Source: Bacteroidota bacterium (GTDB taxonomy: Bacteria; Bacteroidota; Bacteroidia; Bacteroidales; GCA-2711565). From it: a DNA stretch of 64,000 nucleotides. This document shows positions 53,473 through 61,596 of this stretch, in pieces. The notes below the pieces were generated by a model. The model saw only the letters and a program-made list of their open reading frames with translations. It was not told the DNA's origin and did not search any database. Made by a program: the position numbers and the translations under genes. The stretch covers positions 378,554 through 442,553 of the forward strand of contig JAHIVC010000099.1 in the NCBI GenBank assembly GCA_018816945.1, read 5' to 3'. Every line of letters starts with the position of its first letter. The stretch's first letter is position 1.

Positions 53473-54864
53473 ATGCAAATAAATTCAGGTAAAATAATAT
53501 TGATAGATGATCATCAAAAAATTCTGGAATCTCTTCGGTTCCTGCTTAAATATCACTTCAGGGAGATCATCATGCTTTCGGGTCCTGAACAGATTTTCGG
53601 GGATGAAAAACTGAATGATGCAGATGTCATTATATTAGATATGAATTTTAAAGCCCAGGAGAAAAGCGGAAAAGACGGCTTATTCTGGCTTAAACGCATT
53701 TTACATAAATTTGAAGCAAAAGTTATTTGCCTGACCGCCTACGGGAGCATTTCCCTGACGGTTGAAGCCATGAAAATCGGGGCCACTGATTTTGTTACCA
53801 AGCCCTGGGAGAATGATAAGCTGGTAGCGACTATAAAATCGGCTTTAGCATTGAAAAAAGCACAGGATGAGGTGTCCCGGCTAAAAAGCAAGCAAATTCA
53901 TTTATCTTCCGAGATCAATAAACAGAATTACCAGATCATAGGAAATTCACCCGCCATTCAAAAAATACTTCAATTGGCCCATAAGGTAGCCCCATCCGAT
54001 GCCAATATTTTAATTACAGGTGAAAACGGAACGGGCAAGGATCTGATTGCCAGAGAAATTCATAGGTTGTCTCTCCGCAGGGAGGAGGCCTTTATAAGTA
54101 TCGACATTGGCTCATTAAGCGAATCGTTGTTTGAAAGTGAATTTTTCGGACATATGAAAGGGGCTTTTACAGATGCCATAGCGAACCGGACCGGTAAATT
54201 TGAAGCAGCTTCGGGTGGAACCTTATTTTTGGATGAAATCGGAAATCTATCCATCACAATGCAACCTAAAATACTTTCGGCCTTACAAAAAAAAGCAATA
54301 ACACCTGTAGGAAGCATTAAAGAAATTCCGGTAGATATCCGGATTATTTGTGCTACCAACAAGAACCTTCGTGAAATGATCGTTAACCATTTTTTTCGCG
54401 AAGACTTATTTTATCGGATGAATACTGTCGAAATCCATATCCCACCATTACGTGAGCGAAAAGAAGATATTCCGACGATAGCTAATTATTTTCTGAGGCT
54501 TTTTGGGGATAAATATGAAAAATTTCCCATCAGGTTTGATAAGATGGGTACAGATACTCTCATGAATTATGATTGGCCCGGAAATATTCGGGAATTGAAG
54601 CATACTATCGAACGGGCTGTAATATTGTGTGAATCAAATGTCTTATCATCTTCTGATTTTTCAAATCTGAACCAATTTAATGTCTCAAATAATAGCCAGC
54701 TAATTTCCCTGAATGAAGCTGAAAAAATGTTGATCAGCCGGGCAATGGACAGAAATGATAGAAATATTGCCGCAACATCACGCGAATTAAAAATTGGCCG
54801 CCAATCCTTATATCGTAAATTAAAGCGTTACCGGATTTATGTCCCCAATGAAAACAACGTATGA
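53473..54864 (+). CDS. NtrC-type sigma54-dependent response regulator, unit C
   Basis: The 463 residues comprise a receiver (IDDHQ, phospho-Asp in IILDMNF, Lys in VTKPWEN), AAA+ and Fis-type helix-turn-helix. Motifs are Walker A GENGTGKD, loop GAFTDA, Walker B TLFLDEIGNL, RMNTVEIHIPPLRER, and NIAATSRELKIGRQSLYRK near the end. The recognition region differs from units A, B and D, which fits the different dyad in its promoter gap. After the helix-turn-helix it has a short extra tail (YVPNENNV). The kinase gene overlaps it by four bases (ATGA). It is divergent from permease P6, its likely target. Confidence 0.93.
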   Translation: MQINSGKIILIDDHQKILESLRFLLKYHFREIIMLSGPEQIFGDEKLNDADVIILDMNFKAQEKSGKDGLFWLKRILHKFEAKVICLTAYGSISLTVEAMKIGATDFVTKPWENDKLVATIKSALALKKAQDEVSRLKSKQIHLSSEINKQNYQIIGNSPAIQKILQLAHKVAPSDANILITGENGTGKDLIAREIHRLSLRREEAFISIDIGSLSESLFESEFFGHMKGAFTDAIANRTGKFEAASGGTLFLDEIGNLSITMQPKILSALQKKAITPVGSIKEIPVDIRIICATNKNLREMIVNHFFREDLFYRMNTVEIHIPPLRERKEDIPTIANYFLRLFGDKYEKFPIRFDKMGTDTLMNYDWPGNIRELKHTIERAVILCESNVLSSSDFSNLNQFNVSNNSQLISLNEAEKMLISRAMDRNDRNIAATSRELKIGRQSLYRKLKRYRIYVPNENNV

Positions 54865-56234
54865 TTCACCCAAAACTATATTTAAATATTATTATCCGGG
54901 TAGTGTTAATTTCCATTACGTCCATCATCACAAGTTTTATTTATACTGTTTATCAGGATTGGTATTTATTGCTGTTTTTTACAAGTATAGCGGCGATTCA
55001 AACATTATCCTTAATTAATTTCATAAAAAAAACCAATAAAACAATAGCCGACTTTTTTCTTTTTGCCAAAAACGGAGAAAAGAACATTCGTTCGTATAAA
55101 TCAAAAAATCAAATATCTCATGCATTAATAAACTCGCTGGAGGAAATTTATGCAACCATACAAAATCTAAGGTTGGAAAGCGAAAAAAGAGAACAATATT
55201 TTGGCAAGGTATTCGAGATGATTACTACAGGGATTATGATAGTGGGGAAGAACGGCGATATTGAATTTCATAATAATGCCCTAAAAAAAATGATTAATAG
55301 AAAACAGATTCTCAATATTAATCAGTTTCGAAGGCTTTCTCCTGACTTTTATCATTCCCTTGATTCAATAAGGAACGGTCAAAAGAAAATTATTAAAATT
55401 TCATCAAATTCATCAATGAGCTTTTTGTTAAAAGCCAACAATTTTATTATAAATAATAGTCCGGTTCGTGTATTTACCCTGGATAATATCAAACAGGAGT
55501 TGGATGAAAGGGAACAGGAATCCTGGAGACGACTGGTAAAAATATTTAATCATGAAATTTCAAATTCGATGAGTCCGATTGTATCTACTAGTAGAGCAAT
55601 ATGTGATTTGTTAAAAGAGAATTTTTGTGAAAATCCTTACCCTTCGAAGGAGTTATCAAAAGAAATAATAGCTGATTTGATTCATGGGCTTGAAATGATA
55701 AATGAAATTGGTGCCGGTATCCATTATTTTGTCACCCAAGTAAAGAGTTTAGACTCCATTCCCGATCCCAAATGCAAGGATATTATGGTTAAGGATTTTA
55801 TATTCAACTTGATCAATATGTCAGAAAAAAGTGGGTGGGAGCATATTCAAATTGAACAAAAATTAGAACCCGAAGAGGTTGCAATTTTCGCAGATAAAGA
55901 ATTGATTTCACTGGTTTTCATTAATATTATCAAAAACTCTTGTGAAGCTCTTCAAACTACAAAACGCCCTAAGATCCTTATTAGCAACGAAGAAACAAGT
56001 GAATATTCAATCATTCATATAAGTGATAATGGATCAGGAATTTCTGAAAATGAATTGGAAGAAATTTTCGTTCCATTTTATACCACACGCAAATCAGGAA
56101 CAGGAATAGGTTTAAGCCTGTCCAGACAAATCATGCATTTACACGGAGGTAAAATTGAAGTACAATCCAAACCATATCACGAAACAACTTTATCTCTGTT
56201 TTTCCCTAAAATTATTAAACTTCAGTTAAATTGA
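54861..56234 (+). CDS. Sensor-less (intramembrane-type) histidine kinase, unit C
   Basis: The 457 residues have two membrane helices near the start (LNIIIRVVLISITSIITSFIY and LLLFFTSIAAIQTLSLI) linked by about eight residues (TVYQDWYL). The juxtamembrane FIKKTNKTIADFF, a PAS-like domain (MITTGIMIVGKNGDIEFHN), DHp with the variant FNHEISNSMSPIVS, and the ATPase domain follow (IIKNSCEA, DNGSGISE, GTGIGLSLSRQIM). Its H-box and C-terminus (TTLSLFFPK) deviate most among the kinases, in line with the separate lineage of unit C. It starts with a 4-base overlap to its regulator instead of the 11-base overlap of the others. Confidence 0.9.
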   Translation: MIHPKLYLNIIIRVVLISITSIITSFIYTVYQDWYLLLFFTSIAAIQTLSLINFIKKTNKTIADFFLFAKNGEKNIRSYKSKNQISHALINSLEEIYATIQNLRLESEKREQYFGKVFEMITTGIMIVGKNGDIEFHNNALKKMINRKQILNINQFRRLSPDFYHSLDSIRNGQKKIIKISSNSSMSFLLKANNFIINNSPVRVFTLDNIKQELDEREQESWRRLVKIFNHEISNSMSPIVSTSRAICDLLKENFCENPYPSKELSKEIIADLIHGLEMINEIGAGIHYFVTQVKSLDSIPDPKCKDIMVKDFIFNLINMSEKSGWEHIQIEQKLEPEEVAIFADKELISLVFINIIKNSCEALQTTKRPKILISNEETSEYSIIHISDNGSGISENELEEIFVPFYTTRKSGTGIGLSLSRQIMHLHGGKIEVQSKPYHETTLSLFFPKIIKLQLN

Positions 56235-56292
56235 TTATTTTATATTTTAGTCTTTTCTCATCTTCTATAAGAAATGTCGGAAAATTAATTGA

Positions 56293-57642
56293 CTAGAATT
56301 TTAAAGTAAAGATTGTTTCTATTTGTGGTTGGGATCGAACAGAAATACTTCCTTCATGCAAATACATGATTTGACGCGAAAGGCTTAGTCCGATACCTGA
56401 ACCATTTTCTTTGGTCGAGTAGAAGGGGATAAAGATTTTGTCCAGTTCACTTTCTGATATTCCATTACCATTGTCCTCTATATTAATCAGTAAATTTACT
56501 TCGCTCGATTTTTTAGCAGTAATCTTAATTTTCGGATTTGGACGATCAACAAGAGCCTCCAAAGAATTTTTTATGAGATTGATTAACATTTGCTCGATGA
56601 GCGATTCATCCGCAAAAAGGTCAAGATCGGGATCAATATGATATTCAAATTCAATTTGTTCGGACTTGAACCTTTCCTGATAAAATTTTTGAATTTTTTC
56701 AACGGTATGAACGATTTTAAATTTTGTCAGATTGAGTTTGGGGTTCTTGGTGACGTTTTTATAAACCTCTATAAAATCAACCAATCCTTTGCCTCTTTCT
56801 TCAATGATCTCGGTATTGATTGCGATGTCCTTAATAATTTCATCATCCAATTCAGATGCTTTTTTAATCACTCCATCCTGATAAATGTAGCGCCTGATCA
56901 CCTTTGATAAGGAAGTAATGGGTGTGAGAGAGTTCATGATTTCATGATTCAAAACCTGAATTAATTTTTGCCAGGATTCCAATTCGTTATGATCAAGTTC
57001 ACGGCGGATATTTTGAAAAGAGATAATATGGATGGTATTTGAACCAATTTGGATGAGGGTCCTTTTGATCGCCAGGTTTTGGATTTCAGCATTCAGACTT
57101 ATTTTTACGACTTGGTTTTTCTCAGTTTTTAAATCAGTAATTGCCTGATGAAAGTCGGGACATTTTTCGAATAACGTATTCATGAATTTGCAGGCTTCGC
57201 AATGCAGGATATTTGATGCTTCAGGATTAAAAAGCTCAATTTTACCTTTGTCATCAAAAGCAATAATGCCAATTTTTACATGATTTACAATGGTATTAAG
57301 ATAATGGGTTTTTTGTTCATTTTCAATGCGTATTTGTTGTAATTCTTTATTGATGTAATCAAATGAAAGATTAAGCCCTTTGAAGTTTTTCATTACATGC
57401 TCATCCTGATAATTTACGGCTGTATCTTTTGATTGAATCCTGAGAAAAAATGCGGCGAGGTTTCTGTTTGTTTTATTAATGTAGTTGATGAGTAAAATCG
57501 TTTGGGCCACAATTAGAACAAATGAGATGATGCTTGCCATGATTTTATCTTCTTGCCTTATCATGAAAGCAAATAAAACACCCATGATAACAATCAGTAT
57601 CACCCGAAGGATGATGGAGACATAAAATCGGTTAAAGCCCAT
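56293..57642 (-). CDS. Sensor-less (intramembrane-type) histidine kinase with Cys-rich PAS region, unit D
   Basis: The ATG at 57642 (MGFNRFYVSIILRVILI) is chosen over 57651 because it gives the same 11-base overlap with the regulator as units A and B; the protein has 449 residues. Two membrane helices are separated only by RQEDKIM. The juxtamembrane YINKTNRNLAAFF, PAS-like domain (HVKIGIIAFDDKGKIELFN), DHp LNHEIMNSLTPITS and ATPase domain (LIKNSLEA, DNGNGISE, GSGIGLSLSRQIM) follow. The PAS region contains HCEAC and a further Cys in FEKCPDF, not present in the other kinases, possibly a metal or redox site. It likely controls P7 and P8 through the overlapping regulator gene. Confidence 0.9.
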   Translation of the reverse strand: MGFNRFYVSIILRVILIVIMGVLFAFMIRQEDKIMASIISFVLIVAQTILLINYINKTNRNLAAFFLRIQSKDTAVNYQDEHVMKNFKGLNLSFDYINKELQQIRIENEQKTHYLNTIVNHVKIGIIAFDDKGKIELFNPEASNILHCEACKFMNTLFEKCPDFHQAITDLKTEKNQVVKISLNAEIQNLAIKRTLIQIGSNTIHIISFQNIRRELDHNELESWQKLIQVLNHEIMNSLTPITSLSKVIRRYIYQDGVIKKASELDDEIIKDIAINTEIIEERGKGLVDFIEVYKNVTKNPKLNLTKFKIVHTVEKIQKFYQERFKSEQIEFEYHIDPDLDLFADESLIEQMLINLIKNSLEALVDRPNPKIKITAKKSSEVNLLINIEDNGNGISESELDKIFIPFYSTKENGSGIGLSLSRQIMYLHEGSISVRSQPQIETIFTLKF

Positions 57643-59005
57643 GTTTTTCAATTTTTAGATAGAGGGTGGTGCGAGAAATATTTAATTCCTGGGCGGCTTT
57701 GGTCAGGTTGCCCTGATGTTTGTCCAGTACTTTTTTAACAATGTATTTTTCAACATCAACAAGTTTGTTTGAAGAACCCAAATCCCAATTGTTGCTGGTT
57801 TTTATTTCAATCCGAAAGTCTTCCGGCCTAAGAATGTCGGATTCGGCAAGAATGACGGCTTTTTCGATGGTATGTTTTAACTCTCTCACATTTCCGGGCC
57901 AGGTATGGTTTAATAGTGAGTCAATTCCTGTACTGCTGATCTTAATTTCTCCTTTATTATATTTCTTGGAGTATCGCTTAAGGTAAAAATCAGCAATGAT
58001 CAAAATGTCGTCACCTCTTTCACGTAGTGGGGGGATTTCAATTTTTATGGTATTAAGCCGATACAATAAGTCTTCCCTGAACAATTCCTGATTGGTTAGC
58101 AAAAAGGGATTTTTGTTAGTGGCTGAAATCAAGCGGATGTCAATCTTCACAGCCTTGTCCGAACCCACCGGGGTTACTTCCCTGCTTTGCAAAACCCGCA
58201 ATAATTTTGATTGTAAATTCATCGAGAGGTTGGTAATTTCATCTAAAAACAAGGTCCCTCCGGAAGCCGCAACAAACCGGCCTGTTCTATCGCTTTGGGC
58301 ATCGGTGAAAGCCCCTTTTTTGTGGCCGAACATTTCACTTTCAAATAAATTTTCATTAATGGAACCTAAATCAACACTTACGAATAATTCTTTTTTCCGA
58401 CCTGATAGTTTGTGGATTTCCCTTGCAACCAATTCCTTCCCTGTGCCGTTTTCGCCCAATATCAAAATGTTTGCATCGGTAGCTGCCACTTTACGGATGG
58501 TTTTAAAAACTTCGGTCATTTTTGGTGATGATCCCAGAAAATCATTCTGAACATTCAAGGAATTTTCTATCAATACCTCTTGAAATCCCTTTAGTTTTTT
58601 AACTTTTCGTTCTGCATCACGCAGTTTAAGTGCAGCGTGTAAACTGGCAATCAGTTTGTCGATGTCCCAGGGTTTGGTAATAAAATCGTAAGCTCCTTCT
58701 TTGATCCCTTTCACTGCAATATCAACTTCACTGTAAGCTGTGATCAATATTACAAGAATATCGGGGTTACTTTCCCTAATTTTTCTTAACCAGTACAAAC
58801 CTTCATTCCCTGAATTCACCCCAGCCTTAAAATTCATATCCAGCAAAACAAGATCCCAATCTTTTTCATTCAAAAGGTTTGGAATTAAATTGGGGTTGCG
58901 CACAGTTTCTATTTCCTTAAATTCGTACTTTAACGATTGCTTAAGCGTAAGCAAGATGCTTTCGTTATCGTCAACAATTAATATTTTTCCTTTGGTCGGA
59001 TTCAT
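57632..59005 (-). CDS. NtrC-type sigma54-dependent response regulator, unit D
   Basis: The 457 residues comprise a receiver (VDDNES, phospho-Asp in VLLDMNF, Lys in ITKPWDI), AAA+ and Fis-type helix-turn-helix. Motifs are Walker A GENGTGKE, loop GAFTDA, Walker B TLFLDEITNL, RLNTIKIEIPPLRER, and NLTKAAQELNISRTTLYLK at the end. The helix-turn-helix shares ISRTTLY with unit B, and both promoter gaps contain the same type of 11-base-spaced half-sites. It is divergent from P7 with a 186-base gap. Confidence 0.93.
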   Translation of the reverse strand: MNPTKGKILIVDDNESILLTLKQSLKYEFKEIETVRNPNLIPNLLNEKDWDLVLLDMNFKAGVNSGNEGLYWLRKIRESNPDILVILITAYSEVDIAVKGIKEGAYDFITKPWDIDKLIASLHAALKLRDAERKVKKLKGFQEVLIENSLNVQNDFLGSSPKMTEVFKTIRKVAATDANILILGENGTGKELVAREIHKLSGRKKELFVSVDLGSINENLFESEMFGHKKGAFTDAQSDRTGRFVAASGGTLFLDEITNLSMNLQSKLLRVLQSREVTPVGSDKAVKIDIRLISATNKNPFLLTNQELFREDLLYRLNTIKIEIPPLRERGDDILIIADFYLKRYSKKYNKGEIKISSTGIDSLLNHTWPGNVRELKHTIEKAVILAESDILRPEDFRIEIKTSNNWDLGSSNKLVDVEKYIVKKVLDKHQGNLTKAAQELNISRTTLYLKIEKHGL

Positions 59006-59043
59006 TGAAAAACAACTTATTGAAAGGCAAATATATGAAAATT

Positions 59044-59160
59044 GTTCAGATGCCGAACGCTAATTGTCCAGACTCTGAACAGTTTTATAATAATTTATAA
59101 GTAAAAATAAGTTAAGTTATTGAAAAAGAATAATTAAACTATTTTGGCATTTACTTTGAC
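59044..59160 (+). promoter_or_regulatory. Four-half-site activator array and sigma54-like promoter, unit D
   Basis: GTTC, GAAC, GTCC and GAAC start at 59044, 59055, 59066 and 59077, spaced exactly 11 bases, as two G-T-N-C-N7-GAAC dyads. Sixty-eight bases after the last begins TGGCATTTACTTTGAC (59145-59160): a good -24 half and TTGA in place of TTGC. The start codon used at 59192 is 47 bases after it, as in units A and B. Confidence 0.72.
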
Positions 59161-59191
59161 TTAACTTATGCGAAGTCAAAATTTTTTAAAA

Positions 59192-61510
59192 ATGATCAAA
59201 TCTTATATCAAACTCGCCATTCGGAATTTTACGAGAAACCTGTCTTTCTCATTAATTAACCTGTTTGGATTGAGCATTGCCTTTGCTTTATTTATTCTGC
59301 TTTCTCTTTATATAAAAAGCGAGCTGACTACAGATAAGCATCTTCAAAATTCTGAAAATATTTATTGTCTATTTGAGAAAAACAGGAGCCATATTTTCGG
59401 TAACGGTTTGTTTGCCGAATTTGTGAATGAGCGCTATCCTGAAATAAAGCAGGTTTGCAGGTCCATTATTTTTGACGGGGAGTTTTATTTGGATGACGGG
59501 CATTATGTTTATTTTGATAAAGTAGGATTGGTAGATTCCACCTATTTTAAAATATTCAAAAATAAAGAACACTTGGGAAATTTGGATCATGCGCTGGATG
59601 GGCGAAATGGCATGGTGCTGACCGAAAGTTCGGCCAAAGCCTTGTTCCATAATGAAAATCCAATTGGCCGAAAAGTTAGATGGAACAATCAGTACGATTT
59701 TACAGTAAATGCAGTAATACCTGACCTACTTGAAAATTCTTTGTACCATGTTGATTGTTTTGTATCCATAAATTGTTTGCTGAATTTTTTTGTAGGAGCT
59801 CTCACAAATCCAAACGATTGGGGCATCAATACTTTTGTTGAACTTGAGCAAAACGCGGATATTCCATTACTTGAAGAGAAGCTAAGTAAAGATTTGTTGG
59901 CTGAGTTTGGACGGGATTCGAATTGGGGACTGATCCCTTATTCGGCTTTATACTTTAATCAAAAAGCTCAGGCACCTGAAGAGTTCAAAAGAGGAAACAT
60001 GCAATTTGTGAAATTGTTTATCGGCATAGCGTTGTTTATCATTGTTATCGCCTGTATCAATTATGTCAACCTAACTACGGCTAAAGCGGGAAGCCGCGCA
60101 AGGGAAGTTGGCATTAGAAAAGTAGTGGGTGCCTATAAGCAAAAGCTGATCAAACAGTTTTTGACCGAATCAATTTTGCTAATTTTTATTTCGCTCATCA
60201 TTGGCTTTTTATTGGCAGAACTTTCAATCGGAGAGTTTAATCGTTTGGCCGAGATAAATTTACAGGTAAAGGATTTTTATTTTTTCCCATTTAATATCTT
60301 TTTTGTGATGGGTGTGATATTGTTAGGTGTGATTTCAGGCTTGTATCCTGCATTGGCACTAACTTCATTTAAAACAGTCGAGGTAATTAAGGGAAAAGTA
60401 TCAAAAAGCCGAAGTGGCATTATCGCGCGAAAAGCATTAATGGTTTTTCAGTTTGTAATTTCGTTGGTGATGATTGTGGGCACCATCGTCATTTACCGTC
60501 AGATTAATTATGTGAAGCAATTAAACCTTGGGTTTGACAAAGAAAATGTGATCCGTTTAAAAACGAAAGATGACGCTTATAAAAACGCACAAGATTTTAA
60601 ACAGGAATTGCTCACAATACCGGGTGTTCAAAAAATAGCTTTTGCTAATGCTGTGCCAGGTAATATCTCCAACGGAATGTTTGCCCAAGTGGATGGCCAG
60701 GATATTAACATGCGCCATTTAAAGTGTGATCCGGCGTATTTCGATCTCTTGGGGTTTCAATTGGTAAGCGGGAGGCATTTTTCGAGCGAAGATGAAGCGG
60801 ATAGGGCCGGAAAATATATCATGAATGAAGCTGCCACGAAAATCTATGGTTGGGAAGATCCTTATCAGATCAGACTTTGGGGTTTTAAACTTATTGGGAT
60901 CGTTAAAGATTTTAATTTTCAAAGTTTACATCAGCCGATCGGGCCTTTGTTTATTACTTTTTTGGATACCATGAATGAAATCGTTATCCGTATTTCGGGA
61001 ACAAACCAAACGGCAACGCTTGCCGAGATTGAAAAGGCATGGATGAAAAAATACCCCGAGGACCCATTTAAATTTGAGTTTGTCGATCAGGTTGTAGATC
61101 AACAATACAAATCCGAAGAACGCCTTGGCAAGATTGTGGGTTACTTTTCCATATTTGCATTGATTATTGCATGTATGGGTTTATTGGGAATGACCTCTTA
61201 TATGATACAGCAACGACATCGTGAAATCGGAATCCGAAAAGTTCATGGCGGATCTGTTCAGCAAATTATCAATATGCTTTCTTTTGAGTTTGTGAAATGG
61301 GTAATTTTGGCCTTTGCAATATCTGTACCTGTCTCTTATTACCTGATGAAAATATGGCTTGCAAATAATTTCACTTATCAGGTCGATATTGATTGGTGGA
61401 TTTATGTTCTTAGCGGTTTGGCTGTCGTTTTTGTATCATTAGTTACTGTTAGCATTCAATCTTATCGTGCAGCAATCATGAACCCTGTGGATAGTTTGAG
61501 GTACGAATAA
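59192..61510 (+). CDS. FtsX/MacB-type pseudo-dimeric ABC permease, unit D (P7)
   Basis: The ATG at 59192 (MIKSYIKLAIRNFTRN) aligns exactly with P8. An ATG at 59168 would lie at or before the expected transcription start of the sigma54 element. The 772 residues have the first coupling segment GSRAREVGIRKVVGAYKQK near residue 305, then GLYPALALTSFKTVEVIKG. The second is QQRHREIGIRKVHGGSVQQ near residue 680, and the protein ends NPVDSLRYE. It is the first gene behind the unit D promoter. P8 is a close paralogue 86 bases downstream, and a 218-base stretch is nearly identical between them. The substrate is unknown; an ATPase must come from another locus. Confidence 0.88.
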   Translation: MIKSYIKLAIRNFTRNLSFSLINLFGLSIAFALFILLSLYIKSELTTDKHLQNSENIYCLFEKNRSHIFGNGLFAEFVNERYPEIKQVCRSIIFDGEFYLDDGHYVYFDKVGLVDSTYFKIFKNKEHLGNLDHALDGRNGMVLTESSAKALFHNENPIGRKVRWNNQYDFTVNAVIPDLLENSLYHVDCFVSINCLLNFFVGALTNPNDWGINTFVELEQNADIPLLEEKLSKDLLAEFGRDSNWGLIPYSALYFNQKAQAPEEFKRGNMQFVKLFIGIALFIIVIACINYVNLTTAKAGSRAREVGIRKVVGAYKQKLIKQFLTESILLIFISLIIGFLLAELSIGEFNRLAEINLQVKDFYFFPFNIFFVMGVILLGVISGLYPALALTSFKTVEVIKGKVSKSRSGIIARKALMVFQFVISLVMIVGTIVIYRQINYVKQLNLGFDKENVIRLKTKDDAYKNAQDFKQELLTIPGVQKIAFANAVPGNISNGMFAQVDGQDINMRHLKCDPAYFDLLGFQLVSGRHFSSEDEADRAGKYIMNEAATKIYGWEDPYQIRLWGFKLIGIVKDFNFQSLHQPIGPLFITFLDTMNEIVIRISGTNQTATLAEIEKAWMKKYPEDPFKFEFVDQVVDQQYKSEERLGKIVGYFSIFALIIACMGLLGMTSYMIQQRHREIGIRKVHGGSVQQIINMLSFEFVKWVILAFAISVPVSYYLMKIWLANNFTYQVDIDWWIYVLSGLAVVFVSLVTVSIQSYRAAIMNPVDSLRYE
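61085..61302 (+). repeat. 218-base tract nearly identical to 63493-63710
   Basis: Within the second FtsX half of P7 and P8, 218 bases agree with about three differences, while the sequence just after is clearly diverged. The tract encodes the membrane helix and the coupling segment that should face the ATPase. Confidence 0.85.
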
Positions 61511-61515
61511 AATTT

Positions 61516-61547
61516 AAGGGGTGACACCCTACAGGGTGTCACCCCTT
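61516..61547 (+). terminator. Perfect hairpin between P7 and P8
   Basis: AAGGGGTGACACCCT, a 2-base loop and its exact complement form a 15-base stem six bases after the P7 stop. No T-run follows, so it may limit read-through into P8 rather than stop it fully. It sits where the palindrome after P5 sits. Confidence 0.6.
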
Positions 61548-61596
61548 AAGATTTGCTTTGACTTAGCTTATATGTGAAATCAAATTTTATTAAAAA

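Noticed and set aside
59168-59191. ATG at 59168 as start of P7
   Set aside because: It lies at or before the expected transcription start of the sigma54-like promoter, and P8 aligns from the ATG at 59192.
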